64,000 nucleotides of DNA from Curtobacterium pusillum (GCF_007673235.1 NZ_VDZH01000005.1:310001-374000); one strand, 5' to 3'. Positions 16,607 to 26,740 are shown, numbered from the stretch's first letter. The notes: generated from the letters alone by a model not told the origin. Numbers and translations: made by a program.

Positions 16607-16936
16607 TCAGTCGACGGGTCGGATCACGGAGGGCAGCATGACGTGCAGCTGGTCCGCGAGCTGAGCCTGGGCCTGCTCGAGCGATTCGAAGTCACCGACG
16701 ACCAACCCGAAGGTGTCCGAGGCGACGTACCGACCGTCGCGCTTGTCGATCGACCCGCCGAAGTAGCCGCCGTAGTTGGCGACCCACTCGCCGTCCTCCT
16801 CCTGCGTCCAGCTGAGCTTGGCCCGCGACGGGCGGGAGTGCGGCTCGGCCTGGGCCTCGAGGATGGCGATGGTGTCGACGGTGTCGGTGTCGAGCGTGAC
16901 CTCGGCTCGGGTGTCGGTGCTGACGGTGGTGCTCAT
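16607..16936 (-). CDS. Small protein of unknown function, paralogue 2 (NYGGYFGG motif)
   Basis: A 109-residue protein whose C-terminal ~65 residues parallel paralogue 1: EEDGEWVANYGGYFGGSIDK, RYVASDTFGLVVGDFESLEQ and QAQLADQLHVMLPSVIR. The N-terminal part is Thr/Asp/Glu-rich and acidic rather than His-rich. A strong ribosome site GGAGAG precedes the ATG at 16936. The two genes are separated by 58 bases on the same strand and probably form an operon transcribed from the 214-base gap at 16937-17150, which contains AT-richer segments but no promoter I can name confidently. Function unknown. Confidence 0.75.
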   Translation of the reverse strand: MSTTVSTDTRAEVTLDTDTVDTIAILEAQAEPHSRPSRAKLSWTQEEDGEWVANYGGYFGGSIDKRDGRYVASDTFGLVVGDFESLEQAQAQLADQLHVMLPSVIRPVD

Positions 16937-17150
16937 GTCGCTCTCCTTCGCGATCCGGGGTACAACTGCTGACACCAGAACGCTACGAGAACACCCCCTC
17001 CCGCCGCCAGCGATGCCCGCGCATTCACGGGTTCCGTCAATCCGCTGCATCAGTGATCCCCGGTTTTCCGGGCACGTGCGACGCACTTCCGGGGTACAGG
17101 GGACAGATCGGGGTACTCGTTCTCCGGCCAGTTCCGGACCCCGCCGGCGA

Positions 17151-18095
17151 TCAGCGTGCGACGCGGCCCCTCCGTGCCCGCCACCATCGCCACACGAGTG
17201 CGCCGGCACCGCCGATGACGAGTGCAACGAGCGCGCTGCCGATCCCGGTCCCGGCCGGGCCGAGTGCGGACCGGAAGACCTCGGCGCCGAACGACGCGAG
17301 TTCGAGCGGGTACGGCAGGTACACCCGCGTCCCGAGGGCCGCGGTGACCGCGGTGACCGCGGCCGATCCGCTCCAGAGGACGGCGAGCGCGAGCACGGAT
17401 CCGATGACCCGCCCGACGCTGGTCAGACCCGTCCTGGCGATGCCGAGACCGACCAGGACGGCGGGCACCCACCGGGTGACGGACAGCACGGCGGACACGG
17501 ATCCGTCGGCGAACCCGACCGGTGACACCAGGAACGCGTCGACCCAGGTTCCCGCGGCGAGCGCCCCCACCGCGACCGCGACGACGGCGACGCCCGGCGC
17601 GGTCCGGGCGAGCACCACGAGCAGCACGACCGCGAGCGCGATGGCCAGGAGTGTCCCCGCCATCAGTGCGACGAGGTACACCTGCGCGGCGCTGATCGCG
17701 GCACCGGTCCCGATCGACCGGTCCGTCCGGAGCCCCGCCCCGGTGACCACGGCGGTCTGCACCAGGGCGACGAGCTGGACGACCAGCAACCCGGTCGCGG
17801 CCAGGACGGTGGCGAGCCGACCGGGCAGTCCCCGACGCTCGCCCAGGAGCCGCACGGCGAGCCCGGCGACCGCCCCGCCGACGAGCAGCATCGCTCCGAT
17901 GAGCCCGACGCTGTACTGACTGAACGGCAGCAGCGCCACGGGCATGTCGGCCGGGTCGACGGTCGGGGTCGCCCAGAGGTTCTGCAGCGGCAGCCGCATG
18001 CCCGTGACGATCCAGGGCAGCAGGCCGACCACACCGGACAGCACGCCGGTCCCCACGCCGAGTCCGACCGTGCGCATCCGTGTTCCCCCACCCAT
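17151..18095 (-). CDS. Hypothetical polytopic membrane protein
   Basis: A 314-residue protein with eight or more hydrophobic helices, few charged residues in between and a C-terminal Arg-rich tail (WRWWRARRGRVAR). One outside loop contains WATPTVDPADMPVALLPFSQ. I do not recognise a family or catalytic motif. The ATG at 18095 has TAGCCT on the minus strand ending six bases upstream, fitting a leaderless start; an ATG six codons later (MRTVGLGVG) is the alternative. The divergent VanZ-like gene begins about 100 bases away. Confidence 0.7.
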   Translation of the reverse strand: MGGGTRMRTVGLGVGTGVLSGVVGLLPWIVTGMRLPLQNLWATPTVDPADMPVALLPFSQYSVGLIGAMLLVGGAVAGLAVRLLGERRGLPGRLATVLAATGLLVVQLVALVQTAVVTGAGLRTDRSIGTGAAISAAQVYLVALMAGTLLAIALAVVLLVVLARTAPGVAVVAVAVGALAAGTWVDAFLVSPVGFADGSVSAVLSVTRWVPAVLVGLGIARTGLTSVGRVIGSVLALAVLWSGSAAVTAVTAALGTRVYLPYPLELASFGAEVFRSALGPAGTGIGSALVALVIGGAGALVWRWWRARRGRVAR

Positions 18096-18101
18096 CCCGC
18101 C

Positions 18102-18107
18102 AGGCTA
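18102..18107 (-). promoter_or_regulatory. Leaderless-type -10 for the membrane protein at 17151-18095
   Basis: TAGCCT on the minus strand ends six bases before the ATG at 18095, with GGCGGG between. Confidence 0.45.
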
Positions 18108-18185
18108 GCGGCGGACGTGCGCTCCCCCGGCCCGCGCCGGCCTCGCTGCACCCGTGGACACATCCGGCCTGGAGGCGCGACTCGC

Positions 18186-18191
18186 TACCGT
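18186..18191 (+). promoter_or_regulatory. Leaderless-type -10 for the VanZ-like gene
   Basis: TACCGT ends six bases before the GTG at 18198. This supports that start over earlier in-frame codons. Confidence 0.45.
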
Positions 18192-18197
18192 CGACCG

Positions 18198-18716
18198 GTG
18201 ACCTCCCACGAGTGGTCGGCTCCCGACCCCGCACGCGCCTCCGCGCGCAGCCGACGGTTCGCCGTCGCCATCGCGGCCGCCTACGGCGTCGCGGTGCTGC
18301 TCATCGGGTTCTGGCGCACGCCGGTCGATGCGTCGAGCCGCACCTGGCTCGACGCTGCGATCGACCACGCGCACCGCCTCGGCGCGCCGGCCTGGTTCGG
18401 CTACGACGTCGTCGAGTCCCTGGCGAACGTGGTGTTCTTCGTGCCGCTCGGGCTGCTGGTCGTGTTGTTCGCCGGCGCACGGTGGTGGTGGGCAGGTGCC
18501 CTCGCCGGTCTGGTGCTGAGTGCGGCGATCGAGACCGGTCAGGCGCTGTTCCTGCCCGCGCGGTACGCCACGCTCGACGACGTGCTCGCCAACACGATCG
18601 GAGCGATCGTCGGCGCGCTCCTCGGTGTCGCGGTCCTCAGTTTCGTGGCACGGCGCTCGCGGCTCGCCGGTACGCGCCCGGCGTCATCCCGACGAGCGGG
18701 GAGAACTGGTCGATGA
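18198..18716 (+). CDS. VanZ family membrane protein
   Basis: A 172-residue protein with a cytoplasmic Arg-rich start, a first helix (FAVAIAAAYGVAVLLIGFW), and the VanZ signature: ESLANVVFFVPLGLLVVLF, then LAGLVLSAAIETGQALFLP and ATLDDVLANTIGAIVGALLG. The conserved N in LANVVFFVPLG, E in IETGQ and R/D-N in TLDDVLANTIG are present. VanZ-like proteins are associated with teicoplanin resistance in enterococci but most actinobacterial members have no known role. The 3' end overlaps the convergent AraC-type gene by 80 bases, an unusually long tail-to-tail overlap. Confidence 0.85.
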   Translation: MTSHEWSAPDPARASARSRRFAVAIAAAYGVAVLLIGFWRTPVDASSRTWLDAAIDHAHRLGAPAWFGYDVVESLANVVFFVPLGLLVVLFAGARWWWAGALAGLVLSAAIETGQALFLPARYATLDDVLANTIGAIVGALLGVAVLSFVARRSRLAGTRPASSRRAGRTGR

Positions 18717-19416
18717 ACTGACTCGTCGTCGCCCACCCGCAGGCCGCGGCGACATCGGTCACCGACTGCCCGCCGGCGAGGAGCACCAGCGCCCGGTGGA
18801 CCCGTAGCTGCAACCGCCACTGCCGGTACCCCATCCCGGTCTCCTGCCGGAACAGCCGGGTCAGGGTCCGCTCCCCGACGCCCGACCACGCCGCGAGCCC
18901 CGCCAGCGACACCGGCTCCGTGAGGTCCCGCTCCACCCGACGCACCACGCGCCGCAACCGGGCGTCACGGGGTTCGGGCAGGTGCAGGGGCTGCTCCGGG
19001 GCGGACGCGACCTCGTCCACGATGACCGCACGGAGGTGGGACCGAGCCACCTCGGAACGCCGAGCCGACGTCGTGATCGCGAGCAGTGCCTCCCGGGCCA
19101 GTGCCGACGCGGCCAGGACCGCCGGACCCGACGGGAGGCCCACGGCGGCGTCCTCGGACAGGTAGACGACGCGCATGTCGGTCACCCCGTGGGCCCGGTG
19201 CCGGTGCTCGGCACCGGCCGGGACCCACGCGACCCGGTTCGGCGGAGCGATCCACGCGCCGTCGTCGGTGATGAGCGACAGCACACCGGACGCGGCGTGC
19301 ACGAGGTGCCCGAGCGGGTGCACGTGCGGCGGGACGGTCTCGGCGTGCGCGAACCAGAACGCCGCCTCGGGGCGGCCGTCCTCCGACAGCTTGCCCGGTT
19401 GGCTGGAATCCGACAT
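18637..19416 (-). CDS. AraC family regulator, NimR-like
   Basis: A 259-residue regulator with an N-terminal cupin sensor (VPPHVHPLGHLVHAASGVLS, APPNRVAWVPAGAEHRHRAH) and a C-terminal double helix-turn-helix (LAGLAAWSGVGERTLTRLFR and VTDVAAACGWATTSQFIDQF). The size and the divergent arrangement with a NimT/CynX-type transporter 54 bases away match the E. coli nimR-nimT (yeaM-yeaN) pair, in which NimR represses a 2-nitroimidazole exporter. That analogy is inference from architecture; I cannot test ligand identity. The ATG at 19416 is chosen because upstream sequence antisense to the transporter has no family resemblance. Confidence 0.88.
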   Translation of the reverse strand: MSDSSQPGKLSEDGRPEAAFWFAHAETVPPHVHPLGHLVHAASGVLSLITDDGAWIAPPNRVAWVPAGAEHRHRAHGVTDMRVVYLSEDAAVGLPSGPAVLAASALAREALLAITTSARRSEVARSHLRAVIVDEVASAPEQPLHLPEPRDARLRRVVRRVERDLTEPVSLAGLAAWSGVGERTLTRLFRQETGMGYRQWRLQLRVHRALVLLAGGQSVTDVAAACGWATTSQFIDQFSPLVGMTPGAYRRAASAVPRN

Positions 19417-19470
19417 CACCGGGCAGCGTACGTGTTCCGGGCCGAGCCCGCTCGATGGTGTGATCGGTCC

Positions 19471-20721
19471 ATGACCACCGCTTCCGTCCCCGTCCCGACT
19501 GCTGCGCCCCGGCGCGGGCTCCTCGCCGCCTGGTACGTCGGCGCCGGGCTCATGCTCGTCGCGCTGAACCTGCGGATGGGCGTCGCGTCGGTCGGGCCCG
19601 TGCTCGGGGCGATCGAGCGGTCGCTGCACCTCAGCCCGTCGGCGGCGAGCCTCCTCACCACGATCCCGGTGTTCGCCTTCGGGGCCTTCGCGTTCCTGAC
19701 GCCCGTGCTCACCCGGCGGATCGGGCTGCACCGACTGCTCGGACTGACGATGGCGGTGCTGGCGGTCGGGATCGCCCTCCGTCTGGAGCCGCACGGCTGG
19801 GCGCTCTACGGCGGCACCGTGCTGGCGGGCGCGGCCATCGCGGTCGCGAACGTGCTCATGCCGGCGGCGATCAAGAGCGACTTCGCGCACCGGGTCGGCC
19901 TGATGATGGGGCTGTACTCGACGGCACTGTTCCTCAGTGCGGCGATCGCGTCGGCGGCCGTCGTCCCGCTGATGGGCGCGTTCGGGTCGTGGCGTCCGGC
20001 ACTGGCGTTCTGGGCTGTGCCCGCTGTCGTGGCGTTCCTGGTGTGGCTGCCGCGTGCGCTCCGGAACCCGGGGCACGCACGGGGATCACGCGCCGTCGCG
20101 GACGCCCCGGTGCCCGCCGTCGACGAGCCGACGTTCGCACGACTGTTCCGCGACCGGGTGGCGATCGCCGTGACGGGGTTCATGGGGCTGCAGAGCCTGT
20201 CGTACTACGCGTTCCTGACCTGGGTGCCGACGGTCCTGCAGGACGCCGGGGTCTCCGCGCACGAGGCCGGCCTGATGCTCGCCTACTCAAGCCTGCCGGG
20301 GATCGTGACCGGGGTGACGGGTCCGGCGATCGCCCGACGACTGCGGCCGACGTGGCTGCCGGTCCTCGTCGTCGTGGTGCTCTGCGCGGCGGGCTTCGTC
20401 GGACTCCTCGTCGCTCCGGCCGCCGGGGCCTGGGCGTGGATGACGCTGCTCGGGCTCGGGCAGGGCGGCGCGATCAGCCTGTCGCTGAGCTACATCGTGT
20501 GGCGCTCGCCGGATGCCCGGCACACCGCCCACGTGTCGACGATGGCGCAGGGCACGGGGTACCTGCTCGCGGGGCTCGGGCCGCTCGGACTCGGGCTGCT
20601 CCACACTGCGACCGGCGGCTGGACGGTGCCGATCGTTGTACTCCTGGCGCTCCTGGTGGTCCAGCTCGTCGCCGGCGTGGCCGCGAGCCGCGACCGGCAC
20701 GTGCTCGCGCCGCGGGTGTAG
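19471..20721 (+). CDS. CynX/NimT family MFS transporter
   Basis: A 416-residue, twelve-helix transporter of the CynX/NimT subfamily: LMLVALNLRMGVASVGPVLG in helix 1, LHLSPSAASLLTTIPVFAFG before helix 2, and GFMGLQSLSYYAFLTWVPTV at the start of the second half, a stretch highly typical of NimT/CynX. These pumps move cyanate, 2-nitroimidazole or related small molecules. The ATG at 19471 starts just after the intergenic region shared with the AraC regulator. It ends 27 bases before the convergent phosphatase gene. The substrate is not predictable. Confidence 0.9.
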   Translation: MTTASVPVPTAAPRRGLLAAWYVGAGLMLVALNLRMGVASVGPVLGAIERSLHLSPSAASLLTTIPVFAFGAFAFLTPVLTRRIGLHRLLGLTMAVLAVGIALRLEPHGWALYGGTVLAGAAIAVANVLMPAAIKSDFAHRVGLMMGLYSTALFLSAAIASAAVVPLMGAFGSWRPALAFWAVPAVVAFLVWLPRALRNPGHARGSRAVADAPVPAVDEPTFARLFRDRVAIAVTGFMGLQSLSYYAFLTWVPTVLQDAGVSAHEAGLMLAYSSLPGIVTGVTGPAIARRLRPTWLPVLVVVVLCAAGFVGLLVAPAAGAWAWMTLLGLGQGGAISLSLSYIVWRSPDARHTAHVSTMAQGTGYLLAGLGPLGLGLLHTATGGWTVPIVVLLALLVVQLVAGVAASRDRHVLAPRV

Positions 20722-20748
20722 GCGCCGCGCGCCGGGTCGCCACCCGCG

Positions 20749-21306
20749 TCAGCGCACCGCGCGCAGGGCGTCCGCGACCACGTCGAGCGCGGCGGCGATC
20801 TCGTCCGCCACGCGTTCGTGAGTCGCCGCCGACCGCCGGTAGGGGTCGTCGACGTCGTCCTCCGCGGGGTCGACCGGCTGCGGCACGGTCCCCCGGAGTC
20901 GGGCGACCCGCTCCACGAGCTGCTCCGCGGTCGCCACGCCGTCCAGGTCGGAGGGCTCGAGGGCGTCGAGCACCCGGGCGAACTGCTTGATCGTGAACGC
21001 CCGCTTCGCAGCCCGCGGCGCGAGCGACACCACGGCCGCACGGTGCGAGCGCTCCGCCGTCAGCACGAGGTCGGCGGCAGCGGCGATCTCCGGCGTCAGG
21101 TAACGGGAGCGGTGCGCCGACGGGTCGCCGCCGAGCCGCTCCGACTGCGCGGCGGCCGGGCCGTCCATCGGGGCACCGTCCTGCGCGATGGTGCCCGCTG
21201 ACTCGACCGTGAACGCCGGGGCGTCACGGCCGAGCCTCGCGGTCAGGACCTGCGCGCCGAGTGGTGAGCGGCAGATGTTGCCGCTGCAGACGAACAGGAC
21301 CCGCAT
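20749..21306 (-). CDS. Low-molecular-weight protein-tyrosine-phosphatase family protein
   Basis: A 185-residue LMW-PTP/arsenate-reductase fold protein. The P-loop CSGNICRSP gives the CX5R motif with nucleophile Cys7 and Arg13, and the general acid lies in DDVDDPYRRS near residue 152. Actinobacterial members act on tyrosine phosphate or, with altered specificity, on other phosphoesters. The C-terminal region is about 25 residues longer than small LMW-PTPs and is mostly helical. The start codon is two bases past the purA stop (21309), so translation is probably coupled to purA. Confidence 0.88.
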   Translation of the reverse strand: MRVLFVCSGNICRSPLGAQVLTARLGRDAPAFTVESAGTIAQDGAPMDGPAAAQSERLGGDPSAHRSRYLTPEIAAAADLVLTAERSHRAAVVSLAPRAAKRAFTIKQFARVLDALEPSDLDGVATAEQLVERVARLRGTVPQPVDPAEDDVDDPYRRSAATHERVADEIAAALDVVADALRAVR

Positions 21307-21308
21307 CG

Positions 21309-22787
<1,479 letters not shown>

Positions 22788-22955
22788 TCAGGCGCGGAAG
22801 AAGTCCTGGTAGGAGGGATCGCCGACCGGCTGCGAGTGGCCGGGCTCGGCGAGGCGCTGTTCGATCATGGACTGGATGACGTCCGGCGGGGTGAGCCCAC
22901 GGCGCCGCCACTCCATCGGGTTGGCTCGGAGCTGCGTGAGGGTTGCGTGCTGCAT
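22788..22955 (-). CDS. 55-residue protein of unknown function
   Basis: A short reading frame encoding MQHATLTQLRANPMEWRRRG, then a central LTPPDVIQSMIEQRLAEP segment and an end ...SYQDFFRA. Codon use is typical of neighbouring genes, with G/C at most third positions, and the product is predicted largely helical and basic at its N-terminal half. No strong ribosome site precedes the ATG at 22955. Just upstream an AT-rich island with a TAGTT-N5-AACTA inverted repeat (22981-22995) looks like a promoter or operator. Bounded downstream by a 46-bp palindrome and upstream by the subtilase terminator, so it is a separate unit. I do not recognise it. Confidence 0.65.
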   Translation of the reverse strand: MQHATLTQLRANPMEWRRRGLTPPDVIQSMIEQRLAEPGHSQPVGDPSYQDFFRA

Positions 22956-22980
22956 GTCGAACAGCCTGTCACTGGATAAC

Positions 22981-22995
22981 TAGTTTGTCTAACTA
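22981..22995. promoter_or_regulatory. AT-rich inverted repeat upstream of the 55-residue gene
   Basis: TAGTT-TGTCT-AACTA is a perfect five-base inverted repeat within an AT-rich stretch (about 22974-22998) that stands out from GC-rich surroundings. It lies 26 bases before the start codon, where a promoter and operator would be expected. Confidence 0.45.
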
Positions 22996-23008
22996 CATGT
23001 CCTCGGAA

Positions 23009-23053
23009 CGCACTCCGGGCCCCGACACGCGTGGTGACGGGGCCCGGAGTGCG
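23009..23053 (-). terminator. Terminator of the subtilase gene
   Basis: CGCACTCCGGGCCCCG (23009-23024) pairs perfectly over 16 bases with 23038-23053, leaving a 13-base loop. It sits 19 bases after the protease stop codon at 23072. Confidence 0.8.
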
Positions 23054-23071
23054 GTGTTCGGACTGCTCCGA

Positions 23072-26000
23072 CTAGCGGCGGGTGACCTTCGCGGTCGGCT
23101 TCGACGTCGCCGAGCCGTCCTGGTAGCCCTTCGCCGTCGCAGTGACCTGCACCTGGAGGCGGTGTCCGGCGTCGGACGAGCCCAGCGAGTAGGTCTGCTT
23201 CGTGGCACCCTGCACGGCGGCGCCGTCACGGAGCCACTGGTACGAGTACCGCACGCCCTTGGCGTCCCACGAGCCGTGGTGCGCCGTGAGCTTCTTGCCC
23301 ACCGTCGGGTTGCCACTGACCGTGACGGCGCTGCCCTTGCGGAGCGTCACGACCGGGGCGGCGACCGTCGCCGAGACCGTGTCGGCCTGGTCGCCGACCG
23401 CGTTGCCGAGGTGCAGCAGGAGCACCTTGGCATTCGCGAGACCGGAGCCGCGGGTGACCTGCAGCGACCCGGAGTCGGCGAACAGGACGCCGGTCGAACC
23501 GCCCTTCGCGAAGGTGAGCGCCGGCTTCGTCGGGTCGTACGTCGCCTCCGCCGTCTCGTCGACGACGTAGGAGCCGCTCGTGGCCAGGGCCGGGGCGTAC
23601 GCCGACTCGGTCAGGACCGAGTAGGTGAACGCCTTCGTGGCGCCGATCGTCGAGGCGTCGACCGTCAGGACCTTGACCGCGCTGTCGAACGTGTTCACGT
23701 CCTGGCCGGGGGCCCCGCCGTTCAGCGGCTGCGTGTCCACGGTCTCGCCGGTGGCGAGGTCGACGGTCGTGGCGAACGTGGCGTCCACCGCTGCCGACTT
23801 GGCGTCGTACACCAGGTAGTCCGGCGTGCCGTCACGGTCGGTGTCGATGAGCACCTCGACGTTGGTCACGGCGCCGGGGTTGGCGTCGGGACCGGCGGTC
23901 TGGACGCCGAACGCGAGCGTGTCCGACGCCTTGTCGTAGTTCGCGCCGTAGGCCCGGACGTCCGCTGCCTGCAGGGACTGCTTGGCCGAACCGGCCGGGA
24001 AGGACTCCTGGCCGTCCGTTCCGCCGAGCACGAACGGTGCGACGGCTGCGTGGTAGCCGGTCGTCGCGTCGCCCTGGTCGACCGAGCGGCCGGTCAGGGC
24101 GAGGTCCGCCGTGTTCTTCGTGGCGGGGAACTCGACGTCGGAGCCGTGCACCGCGCTCACCGGCTTCGGCGCGACGTACGTGCCGAGCCGCAGCGGGTTG
24201 AGCTTCTTGTCGGTCGGCGTGAACGTCACGATGCCCGAGGCGGCGGCGACGAACTCCCGCTGGTAGCCCTGCTGCACCGACTCCTGGGTGGGGTCGATCA
24301 CCCGGCGGAGCTTCGTCGGGTCGGCGATCGAGAACGTGAGCTTCACCGTCGCGGTGCCGTGCGGTCGGACCGTCACGCGCTTGGTGCTGAGCGCGAAGGC
24401 CACACCCGGCTGCGACACCTGCGGCTGGTAGGCCACGTCGTAGGTGTGCGGCCGACCGTCGGTGTTCTCGATCTGCAGGGTGCGGTTCTCGCTGGTCTTC
24501 GAGGCGACCTCGACGACACCGTAGGAGGCGGTGACGAGCTGGTCGTTCTCGATGCTGCGGACCGTGGTGCCGGCGGTGACCGCCTGCAGGGCGTCGACGC
24601 GACCGGTGCCCTGGCGGAGCAGGGTCGCGGTGCCGTCACCTTGCCGCACGTCGTGCGTCGCGGTGTTCATCAGCGCGGCCTTGACCTGCGGAGCCGACCA
24701 CGTCGGGTGCGACTGGAAGGTCAGCGCCGCGATGCCGGCCACGTCCGGCGTGGCCATCGACGTGCCGCTCATCGACATGCGGCCGTCACCGGTGCCGTTG
24801 GCCGCGGAGATCACGTTGACCCCGGGGCCGGCGATGTCCGGCTTGACGATGTCGTCGAACGACCCGTGGACGCCCCGGCTGGTGAACCCGGCGAGCGTGT
24901 TCACGGCCTCGGGGTCCGTCGCGAGTTCGAAGCCCTCGAGCTCGTCGGCGAAGCGCACGTGCAGGGTCCCGGCCTGGGCAGCTGCCTGGAGGCCCGTGAC
25001 GCTGTCCGCGGTCAGCTCGGCTCCCGGGATGGTCGCGTTCCCCGCGATGCCGGAGTCGAACGTGTTGATCGTCCCCGCCAGCAGGACGCCGACACCGCCG
25101 GCAGCCTCGACGTTGTTGAACCGCACGCCGGAGCCGCACTCGAGCGCGGCGTCGGTCCACTTGAGCCAGACGACCTTGCCGGCGATCTTCGCTGCCTCGT
25201 CCGCACTGAACGCGGCGCAGCCGTCGACGTTCGTGCCCGGGACGACGACATCGCCCTCGACCGGCAGCGTGCCCTGGTAGTTCTGCGAGTACTGGGCACG
25301 CCAGGTCTTCGCGACGTCCGCCGGGGCGGTCGCCTCGACACCGTCGTAGAGGGACTGACCGGTGGCGCTCGCGGCCACCGTGAGCGCACCCTCGGCGTTG
25401 CCCGGCGAACCACCGATGTCGGTGAAGTCGTCGGCGTTGCCGGAGGCGATCACCGGCAGGACACCGCGGGCGGTGAGCGCGTCGATCTTGGCGTTGTCGG
25501 GGTCGTCCGGCGCACCGTAGTCGGAGCCGAGCGACAGGTTGAGGACGTTGATGTCCTTGCCCTCGGTCAGCGCCTGGCCGACCCAGTCGAGCGCGGCACC
25601 GGTGAGGTCGGTCGAGCCGCCGTTGTCACCGAACACCTTGAGGGCGTAGAGACCCGCCTGGGGCGCGGTGCCCGGGCCGATCCACATGTCCTGGACCTGC
25701 TGCGTGGTGAGCTTCGTGTAGTCGCCCGTGTAGGTCTTCTTGTCGGCGTCGAGGCCGTAGCCGGCGATGGTGCCCGACACGTGGGTGCCGTGGTCGCCAC
25801 CCTTGCCGTCGATCGGGTTGTCGTCCGGCTTCGGGGTCGGGTCGTACGCGGGGTCGGTGGTGTCCGCGTTGTACGTCGGGCCGGCGAAGTCGTAGCCGCC
25901 GAGGAACTTCTTGCCGTCGTAGGACCCGGCCGTCGGTGCGCCGGTGTTGGCGAGCGCCGCCTGGTACGCGGCCGCGGTGCCGGGACCGCCGAAGTCCGCC

Positions 26001-26740
26001 TGCGTGTAGTCGAGGCCGGTGTCGAGCACGGCGACGTTCACGCCCTTGCCGGTGCGGCCGGTCTGCTGCCAGGCGTCGAGCGAGCGGGTGTAGACGTCGC
26101 TCGCCGCGTTCTTCGGCGTGACGCCGTCCGCGCCGGGCTTCGTGAGGCTCGGGTCGACACCGGACGGTGCCGCGCCGGAGTCGGCGTTCACGGTCGGGTC
26201 GACGATCTTCTTCGGCGTGAGCGGGATGATGCTCTCGACGTCGGAGCGGGCCGCGACCTTCCGGAGCGCGGCGACGTCGGCGACGACGGCCACGCCCGGC
26301 ACGGTGTACTCGGTCGAGTAGAGCTCGGTGGCGTCCGCGTCGGACTGCTGGACGGCGGCGCGCACGGCGTCGACCGTCGACCCGATCGCCTTGACGCGCT
26401 GCTTCGCCGCCGAGGACGGGGTCTTCGACTTCGTGAGGTCCCCGCCCTTCGCCTGGGCGTCGACCTCGAGCGCGCCCTGGCCGGTCGTCCGCACGAACGC
26501 GGCGATCGTCTTCGAGGGCTTCGCGTCCCGCAGCGGCTGCGAGAGTTTCAGGTCGGCCGGTACCGGTCCGGCCGGTGCTGCCGAGGCTGCTCCGCCGACG
26601 GCCAGTCCGCCGCACGCCAGGGCCGCGGCGGCGATGCCGGCGGTCAGGACGCGCGCGATGCGGTTCGGGTTGGGGTTCGGGTCGTTGTTCGGTGTTGCAC
26701 GGTTCAAAGGGCGCACTCCCGGTTCGTCCGTGTTTCGCAA
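23072..26740 (-). CDS. Secreted subtilisin-like serine protease (S8 family)
   Basis: A 1222-residue exported protease. A signal peptide ends near residue 55 (GGAASAAPAG), an inhibitor I9-like propeptide spans ~75-175, and the S8 domain carries Asp240 (VAVLDTGLDY), His317 (GDHGTHVSGT), Asn435 (VIASGNADD) and Ser661 (SGTSMATPDVAG). A protease-associated domain is inserted at ~480-600. The C-terminal ~500 residues are beta-rich, with an Ig-like last segment around SGNPTVGKKLTAHHGSWDAK. It probably degrades extracellular protein. The TTG at 26740 opens the frame; a GTG at 26716 (MRPLNRATPNN) also leaves an intact signal peptide, and neither has a clear ribosome site. A 16-pair terminator follows the stop. 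Confidence 0.95.
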   Translation of the reverse strand: MRNTDEPGVRPLNRATPNNDPNPNPNRIARVLTAGIAAAALACGGLAVGGAASAAPAGPVPADLKLSQPLRDAKPSKTIAAFVRTTGQGALEVDAQAKGGDLTKSKTPSSAAKQRVKAIGSTVDAVRAAVQQSDADATELYSTEYTVPGVAVVADVAALRKVAARSDVESIIPLTPKKIVDPTVNADSGAAPSGVDPSLTKPGADGVTPKNAASDVYTRSLDAWQQTGRTGKGVNVAVLDTGLDYTQADFGGPGTAAAYQAALANTGAPTAGSYDGKKFLGGYDFAGPTYNADTTDPAYDPTPKPDDNPIDGKGGDHGTHVSGTIAGYGLDADKKTYTGDYTKLTTQQVQDMWIGPGTAPQAGLYALKVFGDNGGSTDLTGAALDWVGQALTEGKDINVLNLSLGSDYGAPDDPDNAKIDALTARGVLPVIASGNADDFTDIGGSPGNAEGALTVAASATGQSLYDGVEATAPADVAKTWRAQYSQNYQGTLPVEGDVVVPGTNVDGCAAFSADEAAKIAGKVVWLKWTDAALECGSGVRFNNVEAAGGVGVLLAGTINTFDSGIAGNATIPGAELTADSVTGLQAAAQAGTLHVRFADELEGFELATDPEAVNTLAGFTSRGVHGSFDDIVKPDIAGPGVNVISAANGTGDGRMSMSGTSMATPDVAGIAALTFQSHPTWSAPQVKAALMNTATHDVRQGDGTATLLRQGTGRVDALQAVTAGTTVRSIENDQLVTASYGVVEVASKTSENRTLQIENTDGRPHTYDVAYQPQVSQPGVAFALSTKRVTVRPHGTATVKLTFSIADPTKLRRVIDPTQESVQQGYQREFVAAASGIVTFTPTDKKLNPLRLGTYVAPKPVSAVHGSDVEFPATKNTADLALTGRSVDQGDATTGYHAAVAPFVLGGTDGQESFPAGSAKQSLQAADVRAYGANYDKASDTLAFGVQTAGPDANPGAVTNVEVLIDTDRDGTPDYLVYDAKSAAVDATFATTVDLATGETVDTQPLNGGAPGQDVNTFDSAVKVLTVDASTIGATKAFTYSVLTESAYAPALATSGSYVVDETAEATYDPTKPALTFAKGGSTGVLFADSGSLQVTRGSGLANAKVLLLHLGNAVGDQADTVSATVAAPVVTLRKGSAVTVSGNPTVGKKLTAHHGSWDAKGVRYSYQWLRDGAAVQGATKQTYSLGSSDAGHRLQVQVTATAKGYQDGSATSKPTAKVTRR

